DNA of 7,396 bases, from contig USSH01000117.1 in the NCBI GenBank assembly GCA_900557435.1, forward strand, positions 1 through 7,396, in the 5' to 3' direction. Both the position numbers and the translations under genes were made by a program. Positions 6,625 through 7,396 of the stretch are shown here, one piece after another. How positions within the stretch are numbered: position 1 is the first letter of the stretch; each line of letters begins with the position of its first letter. The DNA comes from an uncultured Coprococcus sp. (GTDB taxonomy: Bacteria; Bacillota; Clostridia; Lachnospirales; Lachnospiraceae). The notes beneath the pieces were generated by a model that made no database searches, had not been told where the DNA came from, and saw only the letters and a program-made list of their open reading frames with translations.

Positions 6625-6656
6625 AACTTTATATTTATTAGTTTTAAGAATACTTT

Positions 6657-6685
6657 AAAAAACACCTCAAGCCGAGGTGTTTTTT
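6657..6685. terminator. Bidirectional Rho-independent terminator
   Basis: AAAAAACACCTC (6657-6668) pairs fully with GAGGTGTTTTTT (6674-6685) around the loop AAGCC. The T-run on one strand and the matching A-run on the other make it work both ways. It separates the convergent small gene (plus strand) and transporter gene (minus strand, stop at 6717). Confidence 0.92.
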
Positions 6686-6716
6686 CTTACTTCCAATTAT
6701 CCATAACAATATACAA

Positions 6717-7396
6717 CTACGTTCCCGCCGCAATCTTAGCCGTGGACTTCTTCACGCAGTAAAGGCATGTCGGCAATATATACAGAGTAGCCGTAACCCA
6801 TGCCGTCTGATCTGCGAAACATATCGCAGTGAATCCATACGCACCCGTAAATCCAAGGCTGACTATTATCCTGGCTGCCATCTCAGTCACACCTGAGAAT
6901 ATGGCTCTTCCCGAATATCCAAGTCCCTGCGTCACCATACGCGCCACATTCAGTATACCGAGACTCCAGTAGAAAAATCCCATACATCTGAGGTATTTCG
7001 CAGATGCGTCAAGCACATCGACTGCACTCTTTTTGACAAATATCATAGAGAGCGGTCTTCCCAAGAATATCATGATAAGACCTGCTATCAATCCATATCC
7101 CACGGCAACAGCAATCGCCTGCCACAAGCCCTGCTTTATACGCTTTGCCTGTCCAGCTCCAAGGTTCTGACTGCAGAATACAGATGCCGCCGTTGCAAAT
7201 GCGTCAAATGGACACATCGTGAACTGCTTTATTCTCATACCGGCTGTGAAGCCTGACACATACACACTTCCCAGCTTGTTATTTGCAGACTGCATGACCA
7301 TACTGCCTATCGCTGTGATGGAAAACTGCAGGCCTGTCGGAATTCCCATGATGAGAAGTTCCTTCACTGCAAAGCCCTCTATCTCCCTGTCCGGCG
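6717..7396 (-). CDS. MATE-family efflux transporter, C-terminal half (5' end outside window)
   Basis: 226 codons are visible, open to the right edge and ending in TAG. A GTG at 7367 is internal, as the frame continues upstream through residues reading PDREIEGFAV. The sequence GIPTGLQFSITAIGSMVMQ, followed by VSGFTAGMRIKQF and FCSQNLGAGQAKRIKQG, is typical of the start of the second six-helix bundle of MATE (MOP superfamily) transporters, and several hydrophobic helices follow to the end. Full-length members have about 450 residues, so roughly half is present. These inner-membrane antiporters export cationic drugs or metabolites using a sodium or proton gradient; the substrate here cannot be predicted. 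It converges on the small plus-strand gene and shares its terminator. Confidence 0.92.
   Translation of the reverse strand, partial: PDREIEGFAVKELLIMGIPTGLQFSITAIGSMVMQSANNKLGSVYVSGFTAGMRIKQFTMCPFDAFATAASVFCSQNLGAGQAKRIKQGLWQAIAVAVGYGLIAGLIMIFLGRPLSMIFVKKSAVDVLDASAKYLRCMGFFYWSLGILNVARMVTQGLGYSGRAIFSGVTEMAARIIVSLGFTGAYGFTAICFADQTAWVTATLYILPTCLYCVKKSTAKIAAGT

Noticed and set aside
1..7396. CRISPR arrays, tRNA or rRNA genes, transposase genes, riboswitches or attachment sites
   Set aside because: No regular repeat array, cloverleaf, transposase frame, terminal-repeat pair or recognisable riboswitch core was seen on either strand.

Overview
The window looks like chromosomal DNA of an endospore-forming, low-to-moderate-GC member of the Clostridia, most likely a Lachnospiraceae (Coprococcus/Roseburia-type) gut anaerobe. 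This is inferred from a clear SpoIIID sporulation regulator, a UBA-like/DUF4342 protein of the clostridial type, and the general character of the proteins. The species cannot be named from the sequence alone.

Layout, left to right. Almost everything is on the minus strand, so transcription runs from right to left. Positions 1-2579 hold a two-gene unit: an Mre11/SbcD/YhaO-like metallophosphoesterase (1527-2579), whose stop codon overlaps the start of a Rad50/SbcC/YhaN-like ATPase (1-1527, running off the left edge). Positions 2723-3019 encode SpoIIID from a TTG start. A strong minus-strand terminator hairpin (3022-3063) sits directly against that start. Positions 3148-5258 hold a two-component system: an OmpR/PhoB-type response regulator and then a two-transmembrane sensor kinase. 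Upstream of it, at 5368-5907, is a membrane protein with a UBA-like N-terminus and a DUF4342 domain, preceded by a near-consensus sigma-A promoter (6059-6087). The only convincing plus-strand gene is a small unrecognised acidic protein (6260-6517). It is followed by an 11-bp perfect inverted repeat and a bidirectional terminator (6657-6685). The right edge holds the C-terminal half of a MATE-family transporter, on the minus strand.

How the genes fit together. The phosphoesterase and ATPase are translationally coupled and should act as one complex. The phosphoesterase has kept its first two metal-binding motifs but lost the catalytic GNHD histidine, the motif-IV histidine and both GHxH histidines. 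The ATPase has a degenerate ABC signature, and a hydrophobic transmembrane hairpin where Rad50 carries its zinc hook. This reads as a membrane-tethered, probably nuclease-dead relative of the SbcCD/YhaNO complex, and it is the most interesting item here. The DUF4342 protein and the two-component system have no visible terminator between them and may be co-expressed, which would suggest an envelope-related role. The spoIIID start is arranged so that read-through transcripts would be terminated or have their ribosome site masked, while a sigma-E-like -10 element inside the hairpin might let spoIIID mRNA begin past the first hairpin arm. That last point is speculative.
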